The notes under the pieces are model-generated. The model made no database searches and was not told the origin of the DNA. It saw only the letters and a list, made by a program, of their open reading frames with translations. The translations under genes were made by a program, and so were the position numbers. Below, one piece after another: positions 53,827-64,000 of a stretch of 64,000 nucleotides of DNA. Origin of the DNA: CAZVFX01 sp964626565 (GTDB lineage Bacteria; Myxococcota_A; UBA9042; CAIXZC01); contig CAZVFX010000024.1 of assembly GCA_964626565.1 (NCBI GenBank), positions 1 through 64,000 of the forward strand, in the 5' to 3' direction. Each line of letters opens with the position of its first letter. The first letter of the stretch is position 1.

Positions 53827-55598
53827 GTACAGGCGTCGCCGATGCCGTCGGCGTCTTCGTCCTGTTGGCCGGGGTTGTACAGTTGCGGGCAGTTGTCGCA
53901 GGCGTCGCCGACTTTGTCTTCGTCCTCGTCCGCTTGCAGGGGATTCTCTGTGACCGGGCAGTTATCGTCACAGTTGGTGGTCTGGCCGTCGGCGCACAGG
54001 GCGTCGCCGGGGACGCCTGAGCCGTCGCCGTCAAGGAGCACTCCGTCCCCGTCCTCGTCCTCGGCGGGTGGCGCATCGCAGAACTCGTCCACCTCGCCGT
54101 CACAATCATTATCTTCGCCGTCGCAGTTGTCCGGCTCGATCTCCAGGTATCCCGGCACGTCATCGTAGTGACAGACGACGCCCTCGGCCGTGCACTCGAC
54201 GAAGATATCATCCGAGTGCTCCCCGCAGACGCCTGAGAGCATGCATCCGGCCGCGGCGGGAGTGTAGATAGACTCATTGATACAACCGATGTCCGACTCG
54301 CAACTGTCAACTGTGCAGTCGGTGCCATCGTCGCAGTCTACCGGTGCGTGGGTGCACACGTTGTCTACGGTGCAATGGTCGAGGGTGCAGGCATCGCCGT
54401 CGGTGCAATCCTCGTCCAGGTGACAGCACCCGGGAACAGGAGCACCGGGGAAGCACTCTCCGGCCAGGCAGAAGTCACCCTGGCTGCACGCGTCGCCGAC
54501 ATCGCAGGGCAGGTCGTTGGCGACAAATACGCAACCCGTCTCGTCTTGACAACTGTCGTCGGTGCAGGGATTCACGTCGTCGCAAACAGTGGGCTCGCCC
54601 GCACATTCGCCTTCAAGGCAGGCGTCTGAGACCGTGCACACGCTCCCATCGCTACAAGGAGCCCCGTCGGCCAGCGCGTCCAGAGCGCAGACTCCACTGT
54701 CCGGCAGGCAGACATAAGTCTGGCAGGAATTCGGCCCGGGAACCTCGGCGCACTCCACGTACTTGGCCGCGGTCATGGCGCAGACCTCGTCGAGACACTT
54801 GAACTCACCGTCGCATTGGTCGTCGTTGTCCAGGAACGCGCAATCCGCGTCTTCCACGCATGAAACCTCGCCATCGATTTTGGGGACGCAGGTGCCAAAC
54901 AGGCACCATCCTGCCTTGAATCCCGCGCCCTGGTAATCGCACGTAGTCTGGTCGTCGAGGGGAGTAAACTTGCACCCCTCACCGGAAACACACTGGTCGG
55001 ACGTACAAGCATTGCCGTCGTCGCAGGTCAACGCCAGGTAGGCGACGCAGGCCCCGTCATCACACGAGTCTTTCACGGTGCATGGGTCTGAATCGTCACA
55101 GTCCAACTTGTTGTCTTCGTTTCGGCACCCGACGCCTGCGTCGCACCAATCGGTAGTGCATTCATTACCGTCATCGCACGAGTCCAAATCGTCGTGAACG
55201 CACATCCCTGAAAAGCAATGATCGCTGAGCGTGCACTCCACCCCGTCGTCGCAGGGAACATCATCGAGCGGCTTGACGACACAGCCTTCCGACTTCAGGC
55301 AGACGTTTTCAGTACAAGGATTCCCATCGTCACACTCTTCCAGCCCCTGGAAGCAGAGCGAGCCCGGGTCGGCCACCTCCTCGATGTCCAAGCCGGCATC
55401 ACAGGGAAACAGGCCCTCTCCGTCACCTCCATCCGCAAGAAGGTCGGTGCGCATATCGGCGCCGGCGTCCGCCATGCGAAGTTCAAGGCCATCCCGTCCC
55501 GCGAGGTCCTCATGTTCCGTAGCTGACTGCGTGTGGCAGGAGGCGGCAAAAAGCCCGCCCATGAGCACCCCGGCATATAGTGTGCGCCTCAGGCTCAT
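53823..55598 (-). CDS. Cys-rich repeat lipoprotein
   Basis: The 591-residue protein has a lipoprotein signal (AASC, Cys21). Many CDDGNxCTxDxCxxGxGC units fill residues about 65-455. A MopE-type motif ([16 protein letters not shown]) near 490 and C-terminal thrombospondin type 3 Asp repeats ([15 protein letters not shown]) follow. The Cys and Asp content suggests disulfides and calcium. Its ATG directly abuts the stop of the upstream 1505-residue gene (no gap), so the two are cotranscribed. Confidence 0.8.
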   Translation of the reverse strand: MSLRRTLYAGVLMGGLFAASCHTQSATEHEDLAGRDGLELRMADAGADMRTDLLADGGDGEGLFPCDAGLDIEEVADPGSLCFQGLEECDDGNPCTENVCLKSEGCVVKPLDDVPCDDGVECTLSDHCFSGMCVHDDLDSCDDGNECTTDWCDAGVGCRNEDNKLDCDDSDPCTVKDSCDDGACVAYLALTCDDGNACTSDQCVSGEGCKFTPLDDQTTCDYQGAGFKAGWCLFGTCVPKIDGEVSCVEDADCAFLDNDDQCDGEFKCLDEVCAMTAAKYVECAEVPGPNSCQTYVCLPDSGVCALDALADGAPCSDGSVCTVSDACLEGECAGEPTVCDDVNPCTDDSCQDETGCVFVANDLPCDVGDACSQGDFCLAGECFPGAPVPGCCHLDEDCTDGDACTLDHCTVDNVCTHAPVDCDDGTDCTVDSCESDIGCINESIYTPAAAGCMLSGVCGEHSDDIFVECTAEGVVCHYDDVPGYLEIEPDNCDGEDNDCDGEVDEFCDAPPAEDEDGDGVLLDGDGSGVPGDALCADGQTTNCDDNCPVTENPLQADEDEDKVGDACDNCPQLYNPGQQDEDADGIGDACT

Positions 55599-58500
55599 CT
55601 ATTCCCCCCCGTCCACGGCGACGCAAACGCTATCAACGCACTCGGTGGCCGGCCAGCATTTGCCGCAAACCCCGCCACAGCCGTTTGGACCGCACTCTTT
55701 GCCCGTGCAGTCGGGGAGGCACTCCTGAGTCCCGGTGCGGCAGACCACCTGGGGGTAGTGGAGGAACTGAGCCGGTTCGAGGGCCCGGTTCATGATGCGC
55801 ACTGCGGTGAGGCGGCCGTTGAACACTCCTGCCATCTCACCTGGTCCGCTGCAGTCCGCCGGGGCAGCGCCAAGCAGCAAGTCGGATTCCTCGTAAGCGA
55901 GACCGCCGGCATGCTCGACTGAGTAGCTGCAGTCTCCGCGGTAGACGGTGATATTCGAACCGTCGAACACGCCCCGGTACGCCTGCCAGACTCCTGCCAG
56001 CGATTCGCCGCACGATACCGACGGAGCGGAAGCACACCCGGCTGCCGTGCAAACCTCAAACGCGGCCAGACCCGACAGCGCCGGGGTCTCTGCGTATTCT
56101 CCGTAAATTCTCAACGCAAATGAAGTGACCGATTCCTGCCCGAAGCAAAGAGGACGGGCCACCGGATAGGCATAACCTTCGGGGCCAAAATCATCGGCGG
56201 CCAGCAAGGTCTCCACCGTGATGGTGTCGGAAGAAAAGGCGGGTAGCCGGGCCCAGGGAATGGCCCAATAATGGTCGCTGTCGGTGTGGTTGGCTGAGAC
56301 ACCGGCAGGCCCCGACACCCACGAGGGCTCCGGGACCTCTTCGGGCAACGCACCGAACGCCGCGCCTGCCGCCCGGTCTTCCAGCACGCCACCTCTGGTT
56401 GCGTCTGCGACCCACCACGCGGCGTAACCTGAGCAGGGGGAAAGCAGCGACCTGCACCTGCACTCACCATCGGCGCAGGTTTCTCCCGCCCCGCACTCCT
56501 GGTCGGAGGAGCACACGGGGGAGAACTCCTCCGGATAGGGGACCAGCAGCGGCACAAAGGGTGCCCCCGGGTTATCCCAATACAGGTCATAGCTGCGGAA
56601 CGGATAGGTCCCGGCAGGACCCGGCGCCGGCTCGGTGTCGGCCAGCAATCGCAGCACCGGGTAGCCGGGGCGAACGCGGCTGCGGAAATAGTCCGCGGTC
56701 CTGGCCACATCGTGAATGATCACTTCGTCAAGCCGACCGCACAGGTCGTAGCTGTTCCCTTCCTGGTCGATACCACCGGACATGGCCCCCAGAGTGGGAT
56801 CACTGTCCGGCCCGAAGATGGCGGCTTCAGAACTCTGGCTGCACCCATCGAAATGTGCGTAAACCATCTCCAACGCCTGTCCGTCGAGGTAGACAGCCAG
56901 TTCCCCTTCCTCCCTGACGAACGCGGTGTGATGCCACCGGCCGGTGACTATGGGAGCCGGTACGTGGGTAGATGTCGACCCTGCCTCACATCCAACCGTG
57001 TAGTGGAGAGAATACACGCCGTCGGCAAAATCGAGGGCCATTGAGATTGAGCCTGCGACTTCTCCTTCCATACCGGGCAGGTCCAACAAGTAAGACCGTC
57101 CCTCAGGATTGGCGCCGTCGTTGGAGGTGGTGAGCCGGAACCAGGTCTCCACGGAGAAATCGTTGAGGTCTACCGGGTCCGGCCCGGGATTAACTGCGAT
57201 GTGATCAAACGCGTCCGGTCCGGTGAACGACATCGCTCCGGCGGCCTCTCCAAACGCGCCTCGGGCGGGTTGGGCGCCGATGGCCACTCCAAAGAAGTCA
57301 TTGGCCAGTTCCCCACCGTCTCCGTCCAACGGCCAGTGGGCAACCACACCTTCCAGGTCCTGATCCGACCGGGGACGGGGACCCCGGACTTCGTGGAGAA
57401 CGAACTGCTCTGAGCCGTCCTGGTCGCGGCCCACGACCAGCAGATCATCATAGTCGGACTGGGCACCGGGCGTCAGGTCCGTACCGTAGGGAATCGTCGA
57501 CAGAACATAAGACGACAGTTCCCGGGGCGAAAGCGCCCTGCTGAAGAGCAACAAGTCGTCCACCTGTTCAGACTTGGAGTCGGGAGTGAAACTGTTGTTA
57601 TTGCAGCCGGCTGCGCCGTCAATACCGTCGTCCACGGCCCTGGACACGTCGGGGCAACTGCCGGTGTAAGACAGGGCGCCGTCGATGTACAACGCAGTGT
57701 GCCCCCGGTCGAAGACAAAGGCGGCGTGATGCCAGGCAAAGGGTGAGAAACTCACGGGCACAATCTGCTCGCAGAAGTTGTCTCCATCACCGACGTACAG
57801 GTGCATCTTGCCGCTACCCTGATAGACCATCCCCAGTCCGCTTTGGGACGAACTCACACCGTTGTCGTAGATGAACGACCCTTCCGGCCCCCGGAACCAC
57901 GCCGCAATGGTGAATTGACCCAACGGATAAGGCAGGTTGTCGGGAACCAGGATGCACTGCTCTTCGGCAAGGTCGGCAGCCAGACCAAGCCCCTTGTGAG
58001 GCCCGTCGGAGACCGCCAGTTCCGCATCCTCCGGATACAACTCCAGTCCGGTGATTTGGAACAGACTGCTGTCGACCAGCCCTTCGTCAAAGGTCAGGTG
58101 CGTACGCAACGAATCGTTGGGTAGACCGTTCTTCAACGGCAAGTCAACCGGCTCGGCTCGCCGCTCCCAGGAGGAGGCTCCCCCTCCGTGGGCCTGATAG
58201 ACGTTGTAGCAATCGCCCGAGTCATAGGCAGGCGAGAACTCGCGGCACGGCTCGACGAGCAGCACTTCCCGCCGGTACTTCCAGGTCGAATAGTCGAACA
58301 CAAACTGGTCGCAGGCGTCGCCCTTGTAGTCCTGATCTCCGTCGGCCTGATCGGGATTCACAACGGAAATGCAGTTGTCGCACGCATTGCCCAGCCCGTC
58401 ACCGTCCCAATCCTCCTGATCCGGATTGTAATCGAGTGGGCAGTTATCGTCGCAACCGCCGGTCTCGCCGAAGCCACATGGTGAGTCCCCTATGACACCG

Positions 58501-60116
58501 GAGTCATCGCCGTCTGTGAGCACGCCGTCGTTCTCGGGGTCGGCGGATTCCGGGGCAAAACAAAACTCATCGATGTTTCCATCGCAGTCGTTGTCCAAAC
58601 CGTCACACACCAGCTCTTCCGTCGGCAGCCACACGGGAACGCCGGTATAGTTGCAGGTGAACACCCCGTTGGCGCAATCAACAACGATGGCATCAAATCC
58701 GGCCCCACATACGCCAGCGCTCAGACAGCCGGCGCCAACTGCATCGAGAGGCGCGGACTGACATCCGGTATCCGGCTCACACGTGTCGATAGTGCACGGG
58801 TTCGAGTCATCGCAATCTGCCGGAAGGTGGAGGCAGGCGTTGTCAGCAGCGCAGTGGTCGGATGTACATAGGCTGCCGTCATCGCAGTCACTTGAACTGT
58901 GGCAGCAGTCGGGCACGGCATTGCCGGGTACGCACAAGCCGCCGCTGCACTGGTCCGGACTGGTGCAGGGGTCGAAATCATCACACGGTGCGGGCACCGG
59001 CTCGAAAGTACACCCGGCCAGGGGGTCGCAACCATCAAGAGTACAAGGATTGTGGTCGTCACAAGCCAGGTCCGGACCCCCAACGCACTCTCCGGCCATG
59101 CAACTGTCCTGAACAGTGCACACGTTACCGTCACTGCAGGAGGCCCCATCGGTCAGCGGACTCTCTACACACTCACCGGTCGCCGGAAGGCACGCAAAAG
59201 CAGAGCATTGAGTAAGCTCTGCGTCCCCCGGGCACTGCTCGTACAGTACCTCCACCAGAGTGCATTTGCTCTCGAGACAGGCGAAGTGCCCGTCGCACAA
59301 GTTAGCGTTCTCAAGGAACGTACAATCGCTGTCCGTCACGCAAAGCACCATTCCCGCAGCGTCGGGAACACACACGCTGTCCTGACACGTCCCGGATAAC
59401 GGGACACCTTCCCCGTAAGCACACTCGGCGCCGTCCTCCAACGGGTCGTAGTCGCAGCCGAAGAACGGGCCACAGTCGTCGCTGGTGCACCCGTTTCCAT
59501 CATCGCAGATGACAGGGTCGCCGGGCAGGCAGACACCGCCCTCGCACCGGTCACCTATGGTGCAGTAGTCATCGTCATCGCACGCGGCGTCGTTGGGCTC
59601 ATTGCGGCACCCCATGAACAGGTCGCACCAATCGGTGGTGCACACATTGTCATCGTCGCAGTCGTCCAACTTCAGGAACACACACACGCCGTTCTGGCAT
59701 TGCCCCCCGGTGGTGCAGTCGATCTCGTCATCACACTTGGGGATGTTGGCGTACTCGTAGACACAGCCGACGCCGGGTACGCACTTGTCCTTGGTGCACG
59801 GGTTTTCGTCGTTGCACGGGGGCTCACCGGGGCAGGTCACCAGGTCCTCGAGGGTCTCACCAGAATCACTCGCGATATCAACAGCAATGTCCGGAGCGTC
59901 CGGAGGCTCGCAAAGGTCAAGAGCATCGACGATCTCGCCGGGAGCGACAGTCGGCAGCTCGGATCCGCGAGCGTCGGCGTCTGCGAGCGGGGTTCCGAGG
60001 TCGGGTTCCGGAGTCCCGGTGACAGGGCTCAAGCATGACGGAACGACCAGCAAGAGTGCCAGGACCGCGAACAGCCGTGGAAGTAGTGTCCGCCAGTAGC
60101 CAGGGAGTGGTCTCAT
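55599..60116 (-). CDS. Cys-rich lipoprotein with LamG-like domains
   Basis: The 1505-residue protein has a lipobox VVPSC (Cys28). Its first half matches the downstream neighbour: CDDGN-type repeats, a MopE motif ([16 protein letters not shown]) and TSP3 repeats ending near residue 620. The second half holds three concanavalin/LamG-like domains ([26 protein letters not shown]) that may bind sugars or ligands. It ends with a [16 protein letters not shown] unit like those of the MYXO-CTERM protein at 15880. The start is divergent from the radical SAM gene at 60260. Confidence 0.8.
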   Translation of the reverse strand: MRPLPGYWRTLLPRLFAVLALLLVVPSCLSPVTGTPEPDLGTPLADADARGSELPTVAPGEIVDALDLCEPPDAPDIAVDIASDSGETLEDLVTCPGEPPCNDENPCTKDKCVPGVGCVYEYANIPKCDDEIDCTTGGQCQNGVCVFLKLDDCDDDNVCTTDWCDLFMGCRNEPNDAACDDDDYCTIGDRCEGGVCLPGDPVICDDGNGCTSDDCGPFFGCDYDPLEDGAECAYGEGVPLSGTCQDSVCVPDAAGMVLCVTDSDCTFLENANLCDGHFACLESKCTLVEVLYEQCPGDAELTQCSAFACLPATGECVESPLTDGASCSDGNVCTVQDSCMAGECVGGPDLACDDHNPCTLDGCDPLAGCTFEPVPAPCDDFDPCTSPDQCSGGLCVPGNAVPDCCHSSSDCDDGSLCTSDHCAADNACLHLPADCDDSNPCTIDTCEPDTGCQSAPLDAVGAGCLSAGVCGAGFDAIVVDCANGVFTCNYTGVPVWLPTEELVCDGLDNDCDGNIDEFCFAPESADPENDGVLTDGDDSGVIGDSPCGFGETGGCDDNCPLDYNPDQEDWDGDGLGNACDNCISVVNPDQADGDQDYKGDACDQFVFDYSTWKYRREVLLVEPCREFSPAYDSGDCYNVYQAHGGGASSWERRAEPVDLPLKNGLPNDSLRTHLTFDEGLVDSSLFQITGLELYPEDAELAVSDGPHKGLGLAADLAEEQCILVPDNLPYPLGQFTIAAWFRGPEGSFIYDNGVSSSQSGLGMVYQGSGKMHLYVGDGDNFCEQIVPVSFSPFAWHHAAFVFDRGHTALYIDGALSYTGSCPDVSRAVDDGIDGAAGCNNNSFTPDSKSEQVDDLLLFSRALSPRELSSYVLSTIPYGTDLTPGAQSDYDDLLVVGRDQDGSEQFVLHEVRGPRPRSDQDLEGVVAHWPLDGDGGELANDFFGVAIGAQPARGAFGEAAGAMSFTGPDAFDHIAVNPGPDPVDLNDFSVETWFRLTTSNDGANPEGRSYLLDLPGMEGEVAGSISMALDFADGVYSLHYTVGCEAGSTSTHVPAPIVTGRWHHTAFVREEGELAVYLDGQALEMVYAHFDGCSQSSEAAIFGPDSDPTLGAMSGGIDQEGNSYDLCGRLDEVIIHDVARTADYFRSRVRPGYPVLRLLADTEPAPGPAGTYPFRSYDLYWDNPGAPFVPLLVPYPEEFSPVCSSDQECGAGETCADGECRCRSLLSPCSGYAAWWVADATRGGVLEDRAAGAAFGALPEEVPEPSWVSGPAGVSANHTDSDHYWAIPWARLPAFSSDTITVETLLAADDFGPEGYAYPVARPLCFGQESVTSFALRIYGEYAETPALSGLAAFEVCTAAGCASAPSVSCGESLAGVWQAYRGVFDGSNITVYRGDCSYSVEHAGGLAYEESDLLLGAAPADCSGPGEMAGVFNGRLTAVRIMNRALEPAQFLHYPQVVCRTGTQECLPDCTGKECGPNGCGGVCGKCWPATECVDSVCVAVDGGE

Positions 60117-60194
60117 AGCCGATTCCGTCCACGATTGAACCTACTCGGATTTTGTCATTGCAGGCGTTCAAAGTCAAACCGGAGGGGTTTTTGA

Positions 60195-60223
60195 TTGGGA
60201 AGGGGAACGCTTTTGGGTATAGT
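60195..60223 (+). promoter_or_regulatory. Possible promoter of the radical SAM/SPASM gene
   Basis: TTGGGA (60195-60200), a 17-base spacer and TATAGT (60218-60223), with GGGAGGAAG before ATG 60260. The -10 is good and the -35 weak. Confidence 0.4.
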
Positions 60224-60259
60224 CGAGGAGCCGGCGCCCTGCCGGTGGGAGGAAGCACT

Positions 60260-61309
60260 ATGGCGGTATCTAAAATCCGGGCGATTCTGTTCGAGTCGGT
60301 AACCCGTTGCAACCTGGATTGCAACTACTGCTACAACTGCTGGAAGGCCGTGCCCGACTACCCTCGGGGTCAACTGTCCACCCGCAAGACCATCAAGATG
60401 CTTAGAAAGCTGGTCAAGGAGTCGGGTGCGGACCAGCTCGCCTTCACCGGAGGCGAGCCGCTGCTCCGGGACGACCTTCCCGACCTGCTGGCCGCGCTCA
60501 CGCTCAAAGGTTGTTCGGTCTCCGTGCTAACCAACGGCATGCTCATGACGCCCGAATGGGCCACGGACCTCAAGCGTACCGGCGCCCGGCTGGTGCAGTT
60601 GACTCTGCTTTCCATGAACGAAGAGCTCCACGACTGGCACTGCGGCAAGGGCGCTTTTCAAGGGATCATGAATGCTGCGAAGATGCTCACTGACGCGGGG
60701 CTGCGCATCGCCATGACAATCGTGGTCACGAACCGCACGGTGGACGAGCTCCCCCGCCTCATGGAGTACATGAAGAGCGTCGGGCAGAAGTCCTTCCTGC
60801 TCAATCGCTACAACCCCGGCGGCAGGAAGGTGGCCGACGGCAGCTTCCGAGACCTGATGCTGACCAAGGAAGAGAACGACCGGCTGCTGAGACACGCCGA
60901 AGAAGGGGCGGTGAAGCTGGGCATGATGCCCGCGGTGGCAGTTCCCATCCCCCCTTGCGTGGTGGACCGCAACCAGTATCCTCACGTCAGGTTCGCCGGG
61001 TGCGCCGCGGCCACCAACGACGCCTACTTCACCCTGGACCCGCTGGGCAACATCCGCATGTGCAATCACTCGCCGGAGATTCTCGGCAACATTTTGAAAG
61101 ACCACTTCCTGACCATCGCCAACTGCCGGCAGGCCACCGACTGGGTTTCGGTGAAGCCCGACTTCTGCAAGCCGTGCCCCGGCTGGGACCGGTGCAAGGC
61201 CGGCTGCCGCGCAGTCGTCCAGCAGATGGGCCAACCCCTCACCGAGTTGGATCCGTGGGTAGCCGAGTGCCTGGGGGACAGGCTGCATAACCCGCCGCCG
61301 GTGGGGTGA
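60260..61309 (+). CDS. Radical SAM/SPASM protein
   Basis: The 349-residue product starts at ATG 60260 (GGGAGGAAG site; the frame opens earlier at 60152 without support). The radical SAM cluster Cys are Cys17, Cys21 and Cys24 (TRCNLDCNYCYN), with FTGGEPLLRDDL near residue 60. The C-terminal Cys-rich region (DPLGNIRMCNHSPEILGN, then FCKPCPGWDRCKAGC) is a SPASM-type auxiliary-cluster domain. Such proteins usually modify peptides or build cofactors. No small precursor is obvious beside it; the divergent neighbour is a Cys-rich lipoprotein. Confidence 0.88.
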   Translation: MAVSKIRAILFESVTRCNLDCNYCYNCWKAVPDYPRGQLSTRKTIKMLRKLVKESGADQLAFTGGEPLLRDDLPDLLAALTLKGCSVSVLTNGMLMTPEWATDLKRTGARLVQLTLLSMNEELHDWHCGKGAFQGIMNAAKMLTDAGLRIAMTIVVTNRTVDELPRLMEYMKSVGQKSFLLNRYNPGGRKVADGSFRDLMLTKEENDRLLRHAEEGAVKLGMMPAVAVPIPPCVVDRNQYPHVRFAGCAAATNDAYFTLDPLGNIRMCNHSPEILGNILKDHFLTIANCRQATDWVSVKPDFCKPCPGWDRCKAGCRAVVQQMGQPLTELDPWVAECLGDRLHNPPPVG

Positions 61310-61324
61310 GAAGGCGAAGGATCG

Positions 61325-61359
61325 TTTCGGGTTTCGGGTTTCGGGTTTCGGGTTTCGGG
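61325..61359. repeat. Heptanucleotide repeat TTTCGGG x5
   Basis: Five perfect TTTCGGG units lie in the 62-base gap between two convergent stop codons (61309 and 61372). Confidence 0.9.
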
Positions 61360-61371
61360 TCGACTCCTACA

Positions 61372-64000
61372 TCAATTGCACAGACCTTGCACCTCGCCCT
61401 TACCCACGACCGGCTCGGCCGAGACGAATCTCCTCACGGCAACATAGTCCCAGTCGGCGAAGGCGTCCTCGTCGAAGTTGGACAGAGAGAACAGGCCTCC
61501 CTTCCACGCGCCGGAAACGAACTCAGCCTGGACGGGAATCCCTTCCGCTGAGAAGGTGAACTGCTCGCTCCCGGCGTCGTAGGTCACTTCATGACGGTAC
61601 CATGCGTTGTCGTTGTACCCATGGGCAGGCGTGGACAGGAGCGTCCAACCGGAGCCGGTGGATTCGGCGGCCTCCAGCCCGGTGAGCCCGGTGCAGCGAA
61701 TCCCCTGACCGGCGAGGAATCGGTATCCGCTCTTCGGGTCGTTCCCCGTGTTGTACGAGGCGTTCTGCGTCGACGGATTGTACTCATCTGTATGGAACAG
61801 ATTGACTCCGTGCCCCTCGCACGATGAATCCACGCGACGGGAACGGTAGAACACACCGTAGCCCTGGGACTCGGGCTGAAACTGGAAAGCCGTGCACACG
61901 GCGACCCCGAAATCACCCGACTTGATGGGCCGGACCCGCATCATGCCGTCCTGTTCCACCATGTCCACCTCGGCGTCGGCGCTCTGCTTCCACGTGCTTT
62001 CGAAATCCCCGTCCATGAAATCATCGAAGAACTCGAATACTCCCGCCGGGTTCTGCACGAACCCCTCCTCCGAGAAGAAGAGGTGCACCACTGCTCCGCC
62101 CTGGGCGGCGAGGGCGGGAAGCTTGACCCACAGCCTCGCAGATTGGCCCGGCACATCGCACCGCTCCACCCAGAAGGGAAGGGCTCCTCCTCCGGGCAGG
62201 AACGCACCGACGTTCTGGCAGGAATCCCCGATGACGGCCCACACCTCGTCCCCTGCCCCCAACTCAATCGCCAACTGATAGTCGGCCAGTTCCTGCCCCG
62301 ACTGCTCCGTTATCGTCACTTCCAGCTTCCAGCAGCCGCACGCCTCGTCCACCTCTCCGTCACAGTCGTTGTCCAGCCCATCGCAGGTTTCGTCGGAAGC
62401 CCCGGCAAGAGGATCACACACCCCCGGTGCGCCGGCGACACAGGCTGCGATCAAGTGCTGGCATTCGCCCTTCCCACACTCCAACTCGCCCAGACCGTCG
62501 TCGACCTGACCGTTGCAGTCGTTGTCGACCCCGTCGCATTCTTCGAGATCAACACCCTCCATGGGATCGCAGATCTCAACAATACCACCGACGCAGTTGT
62601 CGACCGTGTGCTCACAGGGGCCCAGGCCGCAGGTGGTGGAGCCCAAACCATCGTCAGCCTCGCCGTTGCAGTCGTTGTCCAGACCGTCGCATTCTTCGAG
62701 CTCAACACCCTCCATGGGATCGCAGGACTGGGGGATACCACCGGCGCAGTTTTCAACCGTGTGCTCGCAAATCCCCAGGCCGCAGGTGGTGGTTCCCTGT
62801 TCCTCATCGATTTCCCCGTCGCAGTCGTTGTCGGCCCCGTCGCATTTTTCGAGCTCAACACCCTCCATGGGATCGCAGGACTGGAGGATACCACCGACGC
62901 AGTTTTCAACCGCGTGGAGGCAGACTCCCAGACCACAGGTAGTGGACCCCAAACTGTCGTCAGCCTCGCCGTTGCAGTCGTTGTCCAAACCGTCGCATTT
63001 TTCGAGCTCAGCACCCTCCATGGGATCGCAGGCCTGGGGGATACCATCGACGCAATTGACCACCGTNNNNNNNNNNNNNNNNNNNNNNNNNNNNNNNNNN
63101 NNNNNNNNNNNNNNNNNNNNNNNNNNNNNNNNNNNNNNNNNNNNNNNNNNNNNNNNNNNNNNNNNNCACCCTCCATGGGATCGCAGGCCTGGGGGATACC
63201 ATCGACGCAATTGACCACCGTATGAGTGCAGATTCCCAGCCCACACTCGGTTGCCCCGAGTTCCTCGTCGATTTCCCCGCTGCAGTTGTTGTCCGCACCG
63301 TCGCAGACCTCGAATTCCGGAACCGCAGCATCGCACAGCAGTTCCCCTTCCAGGCAAACGCCGGCGCCCCAGCACACGCCCAGGTCGTTTTCAAACTTGC
63401 ACGGGTGACCCTCGGTGTCCTCGTCAACCTCCCCGTTGCAGTTGTTGTCTACGCCGTCACACTCCTCGGGAGCAGGGACCACCGCCGTACAGCCGGGCTG
63501 CCCATCGATGCAGACCGTCGCCCCGGGGCACTGACCCCACTGGTTCTCGATGGTGCACGGCTCCCCTTCCGTTTCTTCATCAACCTGCAAATCGCAGTTG
63601 TTATCCTTGCCGTCGCACACCTCAGGCGCCCCGGTGTACATCTCCGGGTCCCAGGGGTTGCAATCGGTGATATCGGGGTCTCCGTCGTCGTCTTCGTCGC
63701 TCGGATCCATACAGTCGGGTATGCCGTTCTGGTTCAGGTCGGGGTGGCCTTCGTCCACCTGCCCGTTACAGTTGTTGTCCTCGCCGTCACAAATCTCCTG
63801 CGCATTGTGGTAGACTTTCGGGTTCTGCGGCTCGCAGTCGGTGCCGTCCGGATCTCCGTCGCCGTCGTCATCGAAGTCGCAGGCGTCGCCCTCACCGTCC
63901 TCGTCTAGATCCTCCTGGCCCGGGTTCGGTATCTCGGGGCAGTTGTCCTCCGGCCACCAGACACCATCCCCATCTTCATCTGGGCCGATGCAGTCGGGTC
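61372..64000 (-). CDS. MopE-repeat / DUF2341 surface protein, 5' end outside window
   Basis: The gene is partial: its start lies beyond 64000. The visible part has Asp-rich TSP3-like repeats, then MopE-type units (CDGxDNDCNGExDD) of 51 residues each, and a C-terminal DUF2341-like domain ([19 protein letters not shown]-like [10 protein letters not shown]) followed by a LamG-like segment starting FDDFMDG. The 100-N gap at 63067-63166 puts the two parts in different frames. Merging the identical 55-base flanks restores one frame, so the break is not a true mutation. MopE motifs are associated with metal binding. Confidence 0.75.
62553..63066 (-). repeat. Coding tandem repeat, 153-bp period
   Basis: CACCCTCCATGGGATCGCAG recurs at 62553 (last bases differ), 62706, 62859 and 63012, each 153 bp apart, which equals 51 codons. 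A further copy starts right after the gap at 63167. Confidence 0.85.
63067..63166. other. Scaffold gap of exactly 100 N
   Basis: The run of N is 100 bases. The 55 bases before it (63012-63066) equal the 55 bases after it (63167-63221), so the two contig ends overlap and the gap length is a placeholder. Confidence 0.95.

Noticed and set aside
63067..63375. Frameshift or pseudogene in the MopE-repeat gene
   Set aside because: The frame change is explained by the placeholder N-run; merging the 55-base overlap restores the frame.

Overview
The window is a GC-rich scaffold piece from a Gram-negative bacterium, most likely of the Myxococcota / former Deltaproteobacteria. The evidence is a MYXO-CTERM-like C-terminal anchor (gene at 15880-18924), several very large secreted proteins built from Cys/Asp-rich repeats (CDDGN-CT-D-C units, MopE-type metal-binding motifs, thrombospondin type 3 repeats), predicted lipoproteins and outer-membrane barrel features, and a PUFA-synthase-like megasynthase. 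No rRNA, tRNA, IS element or CRISPR array was recognised. A 100-N scaffold gap lies at 63067-63166.

Region 1 (about 94-9457, minus strand) is a tightly spaced run read in this order: exported isoaspartyl-methyltransferase-like protein, DJ-1/PfpI lipoprotein, TlpA-like thioredoxin, outer-membrane beta-barrel, fused MFS/spermidine-synthase-like membrane protein, and a double radical SAM protein, possibly followed by a coupled 68-residue ORF. It starts from a good sigma70-type promoter that is divergent from one for the next block. I know of no described system with this gene set. Region 2 (9608-14762, plus) has a POT-like MFS carrier, a secreted HEAT-repeat protein and an O6-alkylguanine methyltransferase/AlkA fusion. 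Region 3 (14803-21774, minus) has mutL and miaA, then a Cys-rich MYXO-CTERM protein, a small secreted protein made of six 16-residue repeats, and an IF-2 N-domain/zinc-ribbon protein.

Region 4 (21862-30039, plus) has hisB, then an oligopeptide ABC substrate-binding lipoprotein and two permeases. These are separated by a membrane thioredoxin, a VapBC-like toxin-antitoxin pair and an FHA protein, and followed by nagZ and a GNAT-like protein. The set suggests uptake and recycling of peptide or murein fragments, but no transporter ATPase gene is present. Region 5 (30047-37710, minus) has a GT-C type membrane glycosyltransferase and a 2008-residue Cys-rich lipoprotein with a propeller-like C-terminus.

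Region 6 (38092-53826, plus) is a lipid/polyketide locus: acyl-CoA dehydrogenase, a KS-AT-KS-ACP3-KR-DH synthase, a phosphopantetheinyl transferase and a single-chain acyl-CoA carboxylase. Together these could supply the extender unit, activate the carrier domains, build a chain and desaturate or process the acyl product. All three ACPs carry Thr where the phosphopantetheine Ser is expected. Region 7 (53823-64000) has two adjacent Cys-rich lipoproteins (minus), a divergent radical SAM/SPASM protein (plus), and the 3' part of a MopE-repeat/DUF2341 protein (minus) that is broken only by the scaffold gap. Short hairpin repeats sharing a CCTTCG/CTCAGG core occur at five places, two of them inside coding regions.
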